15,049 bases of DNA from an uncultured Acidobacteriota bacterium (GTDB lineage Bacteria > Acidobacteriota > Vicinamibacteria > Vicinamibacterales > SCN-69-37). The stretch spans positions 1 to 15,049 of the forward strand of contig CALFMR010000479.1 in the NCBI GenBank assembly GCA_937880585.1, read 5' to 3'. The position numbers and the translations under genes are program-made. Shown here piece after piece: positions 1 through 6,263 of the stretch (position 1 is its first letter; each line of letters opens with the position of its first letter). The notes under the pieces are model-generated. The model did no database searches and had not been told where the DNA came from. It worked only from the letters and a program-made list of their open reading frames with translations.

Positions 1-1332
1 GGGCTGCGTGGTGGGGGGCGGCGGGGGATCGGTGGTCATGCCGAGCGCGGCCGGCGCCACACCCGGGCGGCTCGTCTCTGTGGTACCGCCCCCGGCCGTT
101 GGCGGCGGCGCAAACGCGCCGGCAGCTGCCTGCAACTGCGCCTCGGAGTCGATCAGGAAGTTCGCGGACGTTACGATCGGCGCGTTCGCGTCGATGCCCT
201 CGAGCACGATCTGCTCGTCACCCACGCGCGGGCCGACCTCGATCTCCTTCGGCGTGATGCGGCCGTCGCCGCCGTACGCGAAGACGAGACTGCGCGTGCC
301 CGAATGGAAGACGGCGGCCGCGGGCACGACGAGATGCCGGCCGAGCGGCAAGGCGATCGTGACGTTGACGTACATGCCCGGTCGAAGCCTGAGCCCAGGA
401 TTCGAGAACACCAGTCGCACCGGCAGCGTACGCGTCGCCGCGTCCATCTGCGGCAGGACATCGTCGACACCGCCGGCAAATGTCACACCGGGATAGGCAT
501 CGACGGTCACCCGCGCGCGGTCGCCCGGCCTGATCTTGCCGGCGTCGTTCTGGAACACCTGCGCGACCACCCAGATGTCAGAGAGATCCGCGATCGTGTA
601 CAGCTTCGTGTCGGGCTGCACGTACAGATTGGGAACCGCGTGCTTCTCGGTGACATAGCCGCTCGCCGGTGCGTCAATCGCGAGCGCGTTCGAGACCTCG
701 CCGGATGCATCGAGCCTGGCGATCTCCGCCGGTGCGATCTGCCATTGCCGCAGACGTTCGCGCGCCGCGTCGAGCAGTGACGCCGCGCCGGCCGCGACAC
801 CGGCGACGGGACTGTGCGCGAGCTCGCTCGCATTCTTCTTCGCCAGCAGATATTCGCGCTCGGTCGCGGCGAGGTCCGGGCTGTAGATGGTGAAGAGCGT
901 CTGGCCCTGGCGGACGAGGTCGCCGGTGGCATCGACGCGGACATCGCGGATCCAGCCGGCGACGCGGGATTGCACGTACGAGACGCGACGCTCGTTCACT
1001 TCGACCGTACCGGTCAGGCGAAGGTCGTCGTTCACCACGCGGTCGGCGACGCGTCCGATTTGGACGCCAATGCTCTGCATCCGCTGCGGCGAAAGCTGGA
1101 TCGGCGCCAGCGGCGGCGCCGCGGACGTGATCAGCGCCTCGTCTGACTTCGGCGTAGTCGTCGTCCCAGCGGCCGCCGCGGTTGATGGCGGCGGCACCGG
1201 CGGCGCGGTCTGACGGTGAAGGCGCCACGCCAGGGCCGCGATGCCGATCGCAAGAACGACGATGGCCGCGCAGGCGAGAAGAAACGCGGTCCGATACGAC
1301 CGCCCGGTGGTGTCGACAGGCTGCTGAGTCAT
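1..1332 (-). CDS. CusB/HlyD-family efflux RND periplasmic adaptor subunit, C-terminus cut by window edge
   Basis: Periplasmic adaptor linking an inner-membrane RND pump to an outer-membrane channel. The frame is open for 444 codons from ATG 1332 to base 1 with no stop, so the C-terminus is missing. Residues 15-36 form one N-terminal membrane anchor. The lipoyl-like half-motif is GWIRDVRVDATGDLVRQGQ (127-145), followed by IYSPDLAATEREYL (149-162), the CusB-type start of the helical hairpin. The second lipoyl half (APASGYVTEKHAVPN) starts near 221, the beta-barrel DIWVVAQVFQNDAGKIRPGD near 252-271, and FLIDSEAQL at 392-400 is a typical CusB-like end. A Pro/Gly/Thr-rich tail follows and could lead into a further domain. 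The start overlaps the upstream channel gene's stop (ATGA), so translation is coupled. The N-terminal region before residue 85 lacks the methionines that bind Cu(I)/Ag(I) in E. coli CusB, so metal specificity is unclear. The family call is firm; the substrate is not. Confidence 0.9.
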   Translation of the reverse strand, partial: MTQQPVDTTGRSYRTAFLLACAAIVVLAIGIAALAWRLHRQTAPPVPPPSTAAAAGTTTTPKSDEALITSAAPPLAPIQLSPQRMQSIGVQIGRVADRVVNDDLRLTGTVEVNERRVSYVQSRVAGWIRDVRVDATGDLVRQGQTLFTIYSPDLAATEREYLLAKKNASELAHSPVAGVAAGAASLLDAARERLRQWQIAPAEIARLDASGEVSNALAIDAPASGYVTEKHAVPNLYVQPDTKLYTIADLSDIWVVAQVFQNDAGKIRPGDRARVTVDAYPGVTFAGGVDDVLPQMDAATRTLPVRLVFSNPGLRLRPGMYVNVTIALPLGRHLVVPAAAVFHSGTRSLVFAYGGDGRITPKEIEVGPRVGDEQIVLEGIDANAPIVTSANFLIDSEAQLQAAAGAFAPPPTAGGGTTETSRPGVAPAALGMTTDPPPPPTTQP

Positions 1333-2627
1333 GGCCGCACCGCCCCGGTCAGCCGCTCCAGCCGAGCGAGCGCGGATTCGTGATCGGCCACTTCCTGCCA
1401 GTAGGCGAGGTCGACGTCGAGCGCGTCGGCGAGCGAGGACAGCACCGCCTCGAAGTCCTCGCGGTTCGATGCATAGGCGGTCATGGCGGCCTGGAACGTC
1501 GCCTCCGCCTGCGGCATCAAGCCGTCCTCGTAAATCGTCACGCGCTCGCGCGATCCCTGGAGGACGACATACTGCTGCTGCGCGTCGGCCAGGACCCGCT
1601 GCACCTCGGCTTGCATCGCCTGCGCCGCGCCCTGCGCCCGCTCCTCGGCTTCGGCCAGAGCCGCGCGCGAACCGGCACGATTCGGCAGCCGGACGCTGAA
1701 CGTGCCCATGTAGTAGTCACGAAACGCGCTCGCGGTGTGTTGGTACATGTACTGGACGGCGAAGTCCGGCCTGGACGCCTTGTGCGCCAGCGCGACTTGC
1801 GTGCGTTCGCGCTCCACGATCGCCGAGCGAACCTCCAGATCTGGATTCTGCTCGCGGGTGCGTTGCTGCACTTCGGCAGCGCTGAGGGGGAACGGTGTGA
1901 GTGAAAGCGGTTCGGCGACGATGTCCGGTGTGTCCTGGGCTCGGCCGAGCAACTGCTTCAATCGGGCTTGAGTCATGCCCTCCTGCTGGCGGCGATCCGC
2001 GATCGCCTGCAGAATCTTCGTGTGCTGCAACTGGGCTTTCAGCACATCCTGCTGGCTGCCTTGTCCTACCCGGTACCGCGACTCGACAATCTGTTCGACC
2101 TGTGTCAACAGTCGGTCGTGATGATCGAAGATGGGCAGCGTCTGCTGGAGATACGCAAGCTGCACATAGGCGAGCTTCACCGCCTCCACGACCTCTCGTT
2201 GAACCGAACCGGACTCGGCCCGCGCCGCCTCCGCGTCATGGCCCGCCGCCTCGGCGCGCAGCGCGCGCTTTCCTGGATAGAGCAGCTCCTGCGACACGCC
2301 AACGCCGATGTACGCGAAGTCACTGTTCGAAAAACCAGCAAAGGGCCTCGGACTGCCGACGGCCACCTGCTGCACCATCAGCTCCGGACCGGGCATCGCG
2401 CCCGCTTGCGTGGGCGCGTAGGTGCTCGCCTGCCACGCGTCTCGCGACGCGGCGATGGAAGGATTGCGCTGTTCGACTTCGTGGATGAGCGCCGACAACG
2501 GCGTGGGCGGTTCACTTTGTTGAGCGGCCATTGCCGCCGGCCATATCAACGTCGCCACGATCGTGAGCGCGGCCCGTCGGGACTGGCGCCGAACACGTAC
2601 GGTTCGAAAGAACCCTGCAGAATTCAT
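1329..2627 (-). CDS. TolC/CusC-family outer-membrane efflux channel
   Basis: Outer-membrane channel of a tripartite efflux system. The protein has 432 residues, near the usual 420-480. ATG 2627 is chosen because GGAGGG lies 4 bases upstream and because it begins a good Sec signal peptide (RRQSRRAALTIVATL, cleavage likely after AMA at 32-34). The frame stays open further upstream to 2699, but that extension has no such features. There is no lipobox cysteine, unlike E. coli CusC. Two similar halves rich in long Ala/Gln/Glu helices (for example YRVGQGSQQDVLKAQLQ and the Ala/Glu-rich AEAEERAQGAAQAMQAEV) are the OEP repeats of this family. The stop overlaps the adaptor start by 4 nt. The gene sits 118 bases downstream of a secreted Cys/His-rich protein, a neighbourhood that suggests metal efflux. 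The RND pump gene is expected left of the window. Confidence 0.92.
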   Translation of the reverse strand: MNSAGFFRTVRVRRQSRRAALTIVATLIWPAAMAAQQSEPPTPLSALIHEVEQRNPSIAASRDAWQASTYAPTQAGAMPGPELMVQQVAVGSPRPFAGFSNSDFAYIGVGVSQELLYPGKRALRAEAAGHDAEAARAESGSVQREVVEAVKLAYVQLAYLQQTLPIFDHHDRLLTQVEQIVESRYRVGQGSQQDVLKAQLQHTKILQAIADRRQQEGMTQARLKQLLGRAQDTPDIVAEPLSLTPFPLSAAEVQQRTREQNPDLEVRSAIVERERTQVALAHKASRPDFAVQYMYQHTASAFRDYYMGTFSVRLPNRAGSRAALAEAEERAQGAAQAMQAEVQRVLADAQQQYVVLQGSRERVTIYEDGLMPQAEATFQAAMTAYASNREDFEAVLSSLADALDVDLAYWQEVADHESALARLERLTGAVRP

Positions 2628-2648
2628 CGACCCTCCAACCAGGATGAG

Positions 2649-2680
2649 GGGCCCTCGTGCGCGCACGCGCGACGAGGCCC
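2649..2680 (-). other. Strong imperfect hairpin between the Cys/His-rich gene and the efflux channel gene
   Basis: Bases 2649-2663 and 2668-2680 pair in 13 positions with two single-base bulges (2654 and 2659) and a 4-base loop at 2664-2667. It lies in the 118-base gap, just upstream of the channel gene's GGAGGG site. No U-run follows in the transcribed direction, so it is not a classical terminator. It could slow RNA decay or reduce read-through between the two genes. The pairing is seen directly; any function is inference. Confidence 0.4.
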
Positions 2681-2745
2681 ACGTCACGCCCGCGGCCATG
2701 ACCAGCCGCGCGCGACGGACTCTCAGGAGAAGAAAGGGCGAAGAA

Positions 2746-3138
2746 CTAGATCAGGAGGACAGTCGAACGGGATAGCGCTGGCGACGGTGGACTCGTGGAG
2801 CGGTCCGCATACGGACCGCGGACGCGGCCCGTCGTGAGAGGTGGCATCGCTTCGCGAGGCACCAGCATGGCGACCGGCTGCAACGCGAGGCTCATCGTCG
2901 CCACCGGTTGCTGCTCCGCGACGTTCAGCTGCTCATGACGCACGCCGCCGTCATGGCAGCAATCCGCGGCGCTCCCCGCATCTGCCTCGTGCATCGGGCA
3001 GTGATCGTGCCCGTGGCTGCAACACGCCATTTGCATGCGTGGTGCGGTCGCGGGCGCCGCCATGCACGTGGCCAGCGTCGAGACGGCCAACACGGGCGCG
3101 AGAAACAACGCGACCGCGGTCGTGGCCCGGCGTGACAT
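2746..3138 (-). CDS. Small secreted Cys/His/Met-rich protein, candidate metal-binding partner of the efflux genes
   Basis: A 130-residue protein I cannot assign to a named family. Residues 1-28 are a signal peptide (MSRRATTAVALFLAPVLAVS, then TLATCMA); LATC at 22-25 is a weak lipobox at best. The mature part opens with a dense cluster of possible metal ligands at about 35-62: RMQMACCSHGHDHCPMH, then AADCCHD. This gives four Cys in two vicinal pairs, a fifth single Cys and at least five His plus three Met. The second half is low complexity, Pro/Ser/Arg-rich and without cysteines. It is encoded immediately upstream of the TolC-like and CusB-like genes on the same strand, so a periplasmic metal-binding or sensing role in efflux is plausible but inferred. 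No clear SD precedes ATG 3138. A perfect TTGACA lies 32 bases upstream, so the transcript may be nearly leaderless. Confidence 0.75.
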   Translation of the reverse strand: MSRRATTAVALFLAPVLAVSTLATCMAAPATAPRMQMACCSHGHDHCPMHEADAGSAADCCHDGGVRHEQLNVAEQQPVATMSLALQPVAMLVPREAMPPLTTGRVRGPYADRSTSPPSPALSRSTVLLI

Positions 3139-3146
3139 CGGATCGA

Positions 3147-3175
3147 GTCTGAGTCGGTGCCGGCGTGATTGTCAA
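3147..3175 (-). promoter_or_regulatory. Possible promoter of the metal-efflux genes
   Basis: On the minus strand a perfect -35 hexamer TTGACA (3175-3170) is followed, 17 bases later, by a poor -10 (TCAGAC, 3152-3147). It would start transcription near 3140, almost at ATG 3138. The -35 match is clear; the weak -10 keeps this tentative. Confidence 0.22.
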
Positions 3176-3195
3176 TTCTCACGCGGCGCGCGCTT

Positions 3196-3399
3196 TTACT
3201 TGCGGCCTTCGACTTCCCGCTCGGCGTCCTTGCGGCGCTTGTCTTCGTCTTCGGCGCTTTCGCCGAGCGACGTCGTCTCGCCGCCACGCTCGATGCCGAG
3301 GACGTCGCCGGGCTGAGCGCGTTCGCGATCGGGATCAGGCCAGTTGCTGGCGCGATCGGAGGCTGGCGGCTCGACGGGCTTGATGGGTTGATCCGGCAT
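3196..3399 (-). CDS. Small highly charged hypothetical protein (67 aa)
   Basis: ATG 3399 is preceded by AAGGAG with a 5-base spacer, the best Shine-Dalgarno sequence in this half of the window, which argues that this short frame is real. The product is soluble, has no membrane segment or signal peptide, and lacks Cys. Its N-terminus is Pro-rich (MPDQPIKPVEPPASDR) and its C-terminus is dominated by Glu, Asp, Lys and Arg (SAEDEDKRRKDAEREVEGRK), probably helical or disordered. I recognise no family. It lies 51 bases after tag on the same strand and may be the last gene of that group. Confidence 0.65.
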   Translation of the reverse strand: MPDQPIKPVEPPASDRASNWPDPDRERAQPGDVLGIERGGETTSLGESAEDEDKRRKDAEREVEGRK

Positions 3400-3409
3400 G
3401 AGAGCTCCT

Positions 3410-3419
3410 TTTGATCAAA
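3410..3419. promoter_or_regulatory. AT-rich palindrome at the start region of the 67-aa gene
   Basis: TTTGATCAAA is a perfect 10-base palindrome directly next to the AAGGAG site (3405-3410) of the gene starting at 3399, in an otherwise GC-rich neighbourhood. It could be a small operator or chance. No second copy was noticed in the window. Confidence 0.2.
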
Positions 3420-3450
3420 GGGGAAGGCGCCATCATGTCACGAAAGGGGC

Positions 3451-4074
3451 TCACGGGCGCGAACGCGATGACCGGGGATCGACCTTCCCGCGTCTGAAGC
3501 ACGTCGTCTGATGATCGTTCACGATGCCGACGGCCTGTATCCAGGCATAGACGATCGTCGGCCCCACGAACTTGAAGCCGCGGTGCTTCAGCTCGACCGA
3601 GATACGGTCGGAGAGGGCCGTCTGCGCGGGAATCGATCGACCGTCGCCGCGAAGGGTTCGTCCGCCGGTGAACGACCACGCCCAGGCGGCGAAGTCCTCA
3701 CCGCCATCTCGCATCTGGCAGAAGATCCGCGCGCCGGCAATCGTCGCCTCGATCTTGGCGCGCGCGCGGATGATGCCTGGATCCGCGACGAGGCGATCGA
3801 CGTCGCGCGTCGTGAAGCGCGCGACGCGGTCGGGATCGAATCCGGCGAACGCGCGGCGGAACCCGTCACGCTTGCGCAGCACGATGGCCCACGACAGCCC
3901 GGCCTGGAATCCCTCGAGCATCAGCGTCTCCCACAGCACGCGGGGATCGCGCTCGGGAACGCCCCACTCCTCGTCGTGGTACGCGCACATCAGCGGATCG
4001 TCGCCGGCCCACGCGCAGCGAACGCGCGGTCGGACGGTCCGAGGTCCTCCGTTTCGATCGCGATCAGTCGTCAT
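3451..4074 (-). CDS. tag: DNA-3-methyladenine glycosylase I (Tag)
   Basis: Base-excision repair enzyme that removes 3-methyladenine from alkylated DNA in the cytoplasm. The 207-residue product has the family's marks in order: RCAWAGDDPLMCAYHDEEWG (19-38), MLEGFQAGLSW (52-62) with the conserved active-site Glu54 and Trp62, LVADPGIIRARAKIEA in the helix-hairpin-helix region, and KHRGFKFVGPTIVYAWIQAVG near the end. The zinc ligands known from E. coli Tag are all present: Cys20, His33, His188 and Cys192 (HQTTC). About 16 extra residues precede the usual start. ATG 4074 overlaps the deaminase stop by 11 nt. The frame is also open to 4134, but that stretch is inside the deaminase gene and has no family similarity. 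Confidence 0.95.
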   Translation of the reverse strand: MTTDRDRNGGPRTVRPRVRCAWAGDDPLMCAYHDEEWGVPERDPRVLWETLMLEGFQAGLSWAIVLRKRDGFRRAFAGFDPDRVARFTTRDVDRLVADPGIIRARAKIEATIAGARIFCQMRDGGEDFAAWAWSFTGGRTLRGDGRSIPAQTALSDRISVELKHRGFKFVGPTIVYAWIQAVGIVNDHQTTCFRRGKVDPRSSRSRP

Positions 4075-4528
4075 ACGTCGATTCCCGGCGTCGCCGGTAC
4101 TCCAGCGCCGCGCGACACTCGTCGGCCAGTACACCGGCCACGACGATCGGCGGCGGATTCGAGCCGAACGCCGGATCGGTCAGGACACGATAGGCGGAGG
4201 TCGCGCCGCCCGCCTCGCCGGCAGGCACGCCATAGACGACGCGCTCGAGGCGCGTGCGGCGGATCGCGTACGCGCAGAGCACGCACGGCTCGACCGTCGT
4301 CACGAGCGTCCCGTCGTCGAGATCGAGCGACCCGCGGTGCTGGCACGCGGCGCGAATGGCCATGACTTCGGCGTGCGCGCTCGGATCGAGGAGCCGGCGC
4401 ACACGCTCCTCGCCTTCACCGATGATGTCGCCCTGCCACACGACGAGCGCGCCCACGGCCGTTTCATGTGCGGCCGAAGCACGACGGGCCAGCGCGACCG
4501 CGCGGCGCATCAGATCCTCGTAGTTCAC
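4064..4528 (-). CDS. Zinc-dependent nucleoside/nucleobase deaminase (cytidine-deaminase fold, TadA-related)
   Basis: Hydrolytic deaminase of the CDA/TadA superfamily, cytoplasmic. Using GTG 4528 (154 aa), zinc ligands and catalytic Glu are His52 and Glu54 in AHAEVMAIRAA, and Cys82 and Cys85 in EPCVLCAYAIRRTRLERVVYG. GTG 4528 is preferred because AAGG sits 8 bases upstream and NYEDLMRRAVALARRA fits the family's first helix; GTG 4537 and ATG 4510 (GAGG 5 bases upstream) are alternatives. It is probably not the housekeeping tRNA adenosine deaminase: the N-terminus reads HETAVGALVV where TadA has a VPVGAV-type motif, the cysteine motif lacks the usual CAGA, and a GGATSAYRVLTD segment is unlike TadA. 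Guanine, cytosine or another base or nucleoside could be the substrate. It overlaps tag by 11 nt, so the two are likely co-expressed. Confidence 0.85.
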   Translation of the reverse strand: MNYEDLMRRAVALARRASAAHETAVGALVVWQGDIIGEGEERVRRLLDPSAHAEVMAIRAACQHRGSLDLDDGTLVTTVEPCVLCAYAIRRTRLERVVYGVPAGEAGGATSAYRVLTDPAFGSNPPPIVVAGVLADECRAALEYRRRRESTYDD

Positions 4529-4544
4529 GCGCGACACCTTCCTG

Positions 4545-4550
4545 TACTAT
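4545..4550 (+). promoter_or_regulatory. Possible -10 element of the PQQ dehydrogenase gene
   Basis: The 32 bases between the divergent starts at 4528 and 4561 must hold, or overlap, the promoters of both genes. TACTAT at 4545-4550 is the best -10-like hexamer on the plus strand; no good -35 sits at the right distance. It would put the transcript start about 4 bases before ATG 4561, where no SD is seen. Confidence 0.22.
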
Positions 4551-4560
4551 CGCACCGCCA

Positions 4561-6183
4561 ATGGATACGTCTCGCGTCGTGACGGAACGAACGAGCGGAG
4601 GCCGGGTGGCGGCGCTCCTCCTGGCCGCGTTGCTGGCCGCGGCATGCGGCTTCCAGCGGCAGATCGAACGCGGTCTCGATCGGGCCGATCAGTGGCTGAC
4701 CTACTCGGGCGACTACACGGGCCGGCGGCACAGTCCGCTCACCGGCATCACGCGCGTCAACGTGCCCGGACTGCAGGAAGCGTGGACGTTCCCGGTCGGC
4801 GACCTGGCGCCGCTCGAAGCGACACCGCTGCTCTACGAGAATACGTTGTACTTCACGGCGGCGTTGAATGTCGCGTTCGCGGTGGACGCGCGCACCGGAC
4901 GTCAGATCTGGCGCTACGACCGCCAGCTTCCCGACGTGTTGAATCTGTGCTGCAACGCGTCGAACCGCGGCCTCGCCATTCGCGGCGATCGGCTGTTCAT
5001 GGAGACGCTCGACGCGCATCTCGTCGCGCTCGACCGCCACACGGGCGCGGTCGTGTTCGACATCCCCATGGCGGACGTCGCCGACGGCTACTCCGGCAAC
5101 TCGGCGCCGCTCGTCGTCGGCGATCTCGTTATCGCGGGCATCTCGGGCGGCGAGTTCGTCGCGCGCGGATTCATCGACGCGTACGACGCGGACACGGGCG
5201 AGCGGCGGTGGCGCTTCTGGACCGTGCCGAACGCCGGCGAGCGCGGCGGCAACACGTGGCCGCGCGGCGCCGCCGTGCGCGCGGGCGGACCGACGTGGCT
5301 GACGGGCACGTACGATCCGGCGCTCCACCTCCTCTACTGGGGCGTCGGCAATCCCAGTCCTCCACTCGACGGATCGGGACGCGCTGGCGACAACCTGTTC
5401 ACGAACTCGATCGTCGCGCTCGATGCCACGACGGGCGCGCTCCGCTGGTTCTATCAGTTCTCGCCGCACGACACGCACGACTGGGACTCGAACCAGATCC
5501 CGGTCCTGGCCGACTTGACGATTGGCGGGCGCGTCCGGCACGTCGTGATGCTCGCCAACCGCAACGGGTTCTTCTACGTCCTCGATCGCGCGACGGGCGA
5601 GCGCCTCGTCGCCACGCCGTTCGTCCACACGACGTGGGCGACAGATGTTGACGCGGAAGGCCGGCCCATGCCTCTTCCGCTTCCGGCGACGCCCGATGGC
5701 GGCACGCTCGTGTGTCCGGACGACGTCGGAGGGACGAACTTCATGTCGCCGTCGTTCGATCCGGACCGCAGCCTGTTCTTCGTCACCGCGCGCGAGGGCT
5801 GCGGCGTGTTCTACACGAATCCCGTCGGCGCGGTCGCCCGAGGCGTACGGACGATGGGTGGTGTCGCCGCCGGATCGGACGAGCCGCACTACGGCGCGCT
5901 GCGCGCCATCGATGCGCGGACCGGCGCGATGCGGTGGCAGGTGCGGTATGCGAACCCGGGGTGGACGGGCGTGCTCTCGACGGCCGGCGGACTCGTGTTC
6001 ACGAGCGACGACCGTGATCGGTTCATGGCGATCGACGCGGACAACGGACGGGTGCTCTGGGACGCGCACATCGGCGAGAACGTCCACGCGTCGCCGATGA
6101 CCTACGCGATCGACGGCCGCCATTACGTCGTCCTGCCCTCGTTCGCGAAACTCACGGCCTTCGCGCTGCCGGCCGCGCGCTGA
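4561..6183 (+). CDS. PQQ-dependent alcohol dehydrogenase (methanol/ethanol dehydrogenase family), exported
   Basis: Periplasmic quinoprotein that oxidises an alcohol or aldehyde. It is a 540-residue eight-bladed propeller with repeated W-docking motifs (AVDARTGRQIWRYD, ALDATTGALRWFYQF, AIDADNGRVLWDAH). A signal peptide ends at AAAC (Cys29), a possible lipobox. Family residues by alignment from memory: vicinal cysteines Cys130-Cys131 in LCCNASNRG, metal ligands Glu198 (ISGGEFVARG) and Asn264 (GVGNPSPPLDG), and catalytic Asp309 in HDTHDWDSNQ. Two residues after it is Asn311, where lanthanide-dependent XoxF enzymes carry Asp, so a calcium enzyme is more likely. There is no fused cytochrome c domain, and no cytochrome, PQQ-synthesis or small-subunit gene nearby, so the electron acceptor is unknown. 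ATG 4561 is chosen for the signal peptide; the frame is open upstream from 4468 but overlaps the deaminase gene. No SD is visible. Confidence 0.92.
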   Translation: MDTSRVVTERTSGGRVAALLLAALLAAACGFQRQIERGLDRADQWLTYSGDYTGRRHSPLTGITRVNVPGLQEAWTFPVGDLAPLEATPLLYENTLYFTAALNVAFAVDARTGRQIWRYDRQLPDVLNLCCNASNRGLAIRGDRLFMETLDAHLVALDRHTGAVVFDIPMADVADGYSGNSAPLVVGDLVIAGISGGEFVARGFIDAYDADTGERRWRFWTVPNAGERGGNTWPRGAAVRAGGPTWLTGTYDPALHLLYWGVGNPSPPLDGSGRAGDNLFTNSIVALDATTGALRWFYQFSPHDTHDWDSNQIPVLADLTIGGRVRHVVMLANRNGFFYVLDRATGERLVATPFVHTTWATDVDAEGRPMPLPLPATPDGGTLVCPDDVGGTNFMSPSFDPDRSLFFVTAREGCGVFYTNPVGAVARGVRTMGGVAAGSDEPHYGALRAIDARTGAMRWQVRYANPGWTGVLSTAGGLVFTSDDRDRFMAIDADNGRVLWDAHIGENVHASPMTYAIDGRHYVVLPSFAKLTAFALPAAR

Positions 6184-6263
6184 CACTTCCGGCGACGACT
6201 TGCCACGCCGGCGAGCGGCGCCCGCGGTTGACGCGGAGCGCACGCGCCCGGCACGATGCGGAC

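Noticed and set aside
1968..2837. 289-codon plus-strand open frame opposite the channel gene
   Set aside because: It is a shadow of the TolC-like gene on the minus strand; no domain or SD supports it.
5485..5499. Lanthanide-type (XoxF/PedH-like) active site in the PQQ dehydrogenase, from the DWD motif
   Set aside because: When aligned with ExaA-type DWDYS the catalytic Asp is the second one (309), leaving Asn at +2 rather than the extra Asp.
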